This document shows, piece after piece, positions 5,839-6,213 of a stretch of 6,213 nt of DNA. A model generated the notes under the pieces. The model had not been told where the DNA came from, searched no databases, and saw nothing but the letters and a program-made list of their open reading frames with translations. Location of the stretch: NCBI GenBank assembly GCA_021796315.1, contig JAJYOH010000374.1:1-6213 (forward strand), given 5' to 3'. A program made the translations under genes and the position numbers. The stretch's first letter is position 1; the number at the start of each line of letters is the position of its first letter. Source of the DNA: Chloroflexota bacterium. Its GTDB lineage: Bacteria > Chloroflexota > Anaerolineae > Anaerolineales > Villigracilaceae.

Positions 5839-6213
5839 TCATCCTCTTTTGGCGTAGACGGCATGAAGGGGGAAGAATTCAAAGTAATGCCTATCGTCAA
5901 ACCAGGCGCACTTGAAGACCTTCAACGGCAGTTTGGTGCGTGAAGCCAAAGCTAGGGCATAGATCGTCAGCTGGCTCACTGGGTTTATCTTATCGGCATC
6001 CGGTTTGTAATCGAGGATATGGATGAATCCGTTTCGGATTTGGAGAAAGTCGATGTGGCCAGTGATTGGCGTCGCCGCGTTCTGAAGCGGAACGACAAAC
6101 CCCCTATTCGCGAAGTAGAGGATATCATCGTGGGTTAAGTAGACAGGAACTTCACAGGCAATAGTGGTAGAATCGTTTGTTAGCATGAACTCCTGTATAC
6201 AAGGGTGCCGGTC
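5839..6213 (-). CDS. PD-(D/E)XK nuclease, RecB/Cas4-like fold (N-terminus beyond window)
   Basis: This is the C-terminal part of a metal-dependent nuclease of the RecB/Cas4-like group. Numbered from the ATG at 6186, the core motifs are E12 in CEVPV, D46 in TGHIDF, the D-x-K pair D59/K61 in ILDYKP, and QLTIY (Q72, Y76), the QxxxY helix. The order E, D, DxK, QxxxY is that of the family's active site. The sequence continues ALALASRT...CAWFDD..YFEF, typical of a stand-alone nuclease family. The ATG at 6186 has AGGAG only three bases upstream. However, the frame stays open through nine more codons to the window edge, and a protein starting there would lack the N-terminal helices of the fold. A longer protein is therefore more likely. 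DNA end-processing or defence fits the context; the substrate is unknown. It is on the same strand as the restriction operon but 657 bp upstream of that gene's start. Confidence 0.82.
   Translation of the reverse strand, partial: DRHPCIQEFMLTNDSTTIACEVPVYLTHDDILYFANRGFVVPLQNAATPITGHIDFLQIRNGFIHILDYKPDADKINPVSQLTIYALALASRTKLPLKVFKCAWFDDRHYFEFFPLHAVYAKRG

Overview
This is a bacterial accessory region with the character of a defence island. Every supported gene lies on the minus strand, so transcription runs from high to low coordinates. The sigma-70-like promoter elements and the ParA-type ATPase point to a bacterium. GC is moderate, from about 40% to about 58% in hand-counted lines. No ribosomal or other taxonomic marker is present. 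A Chloroflexota-like environmental lineage is only a guess.

Layout in transcription order: (1) 6213-5839 is the C-terminal part of a stand-alone PD-(D/E)XK nuclease of the RecB/Cas4-like fold, cut by the window edge. (2) 5838-5236 is about 600 bp without a credible gene. It holds short direct repeats, a possible terminator hairpin and promoter elements. (3) 5181-2173 is a one-polypeptide restriction-modification enzyme (type IIG, Eco57I-like) with an N-terminal nuclease, a central adenine-N6 methyltransferase and a C-terminal target-recognition region. (4) 2146-989 follows after a 26-bp gap. It encodes an AbiEii/AbiGii-type nucleotidyltransferase with a C-terminal segment that looks like a WYL ligand-sensing domain. 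(5) 988-812 is a gene-free spacer with inverted and tandem repeats and a strong promoter. (6) 811-632 encodes a 59-residue helix-turn-helix protein, apparently translated from a leaderless transcript. (7) 635-1 encodes a ParA-type ATPase coupled to the helix-turn-helix gene by an ATGA overlap. Its C-terminus runs off the window.

Reading of the system: genes 3 and 4 look like one operon. The usual AbiEi antitoxin partner of AbiEii is absent, and its place is taken by a type IIG enzyme. The WYL-like tail suggests that the nucleotidyltransferase senses a ligand, perhaps a nucleic-acid fragment or nucleotide. A plausible but unproven model is a two-layer defence in which restriction acts first and the nucleotidyltransferase is an abortive-infection backup. 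The HTH-ParA pair is a separate transcription unit. It may belong to the maintenance machinery of a plasmid or integrated element that carries the island.
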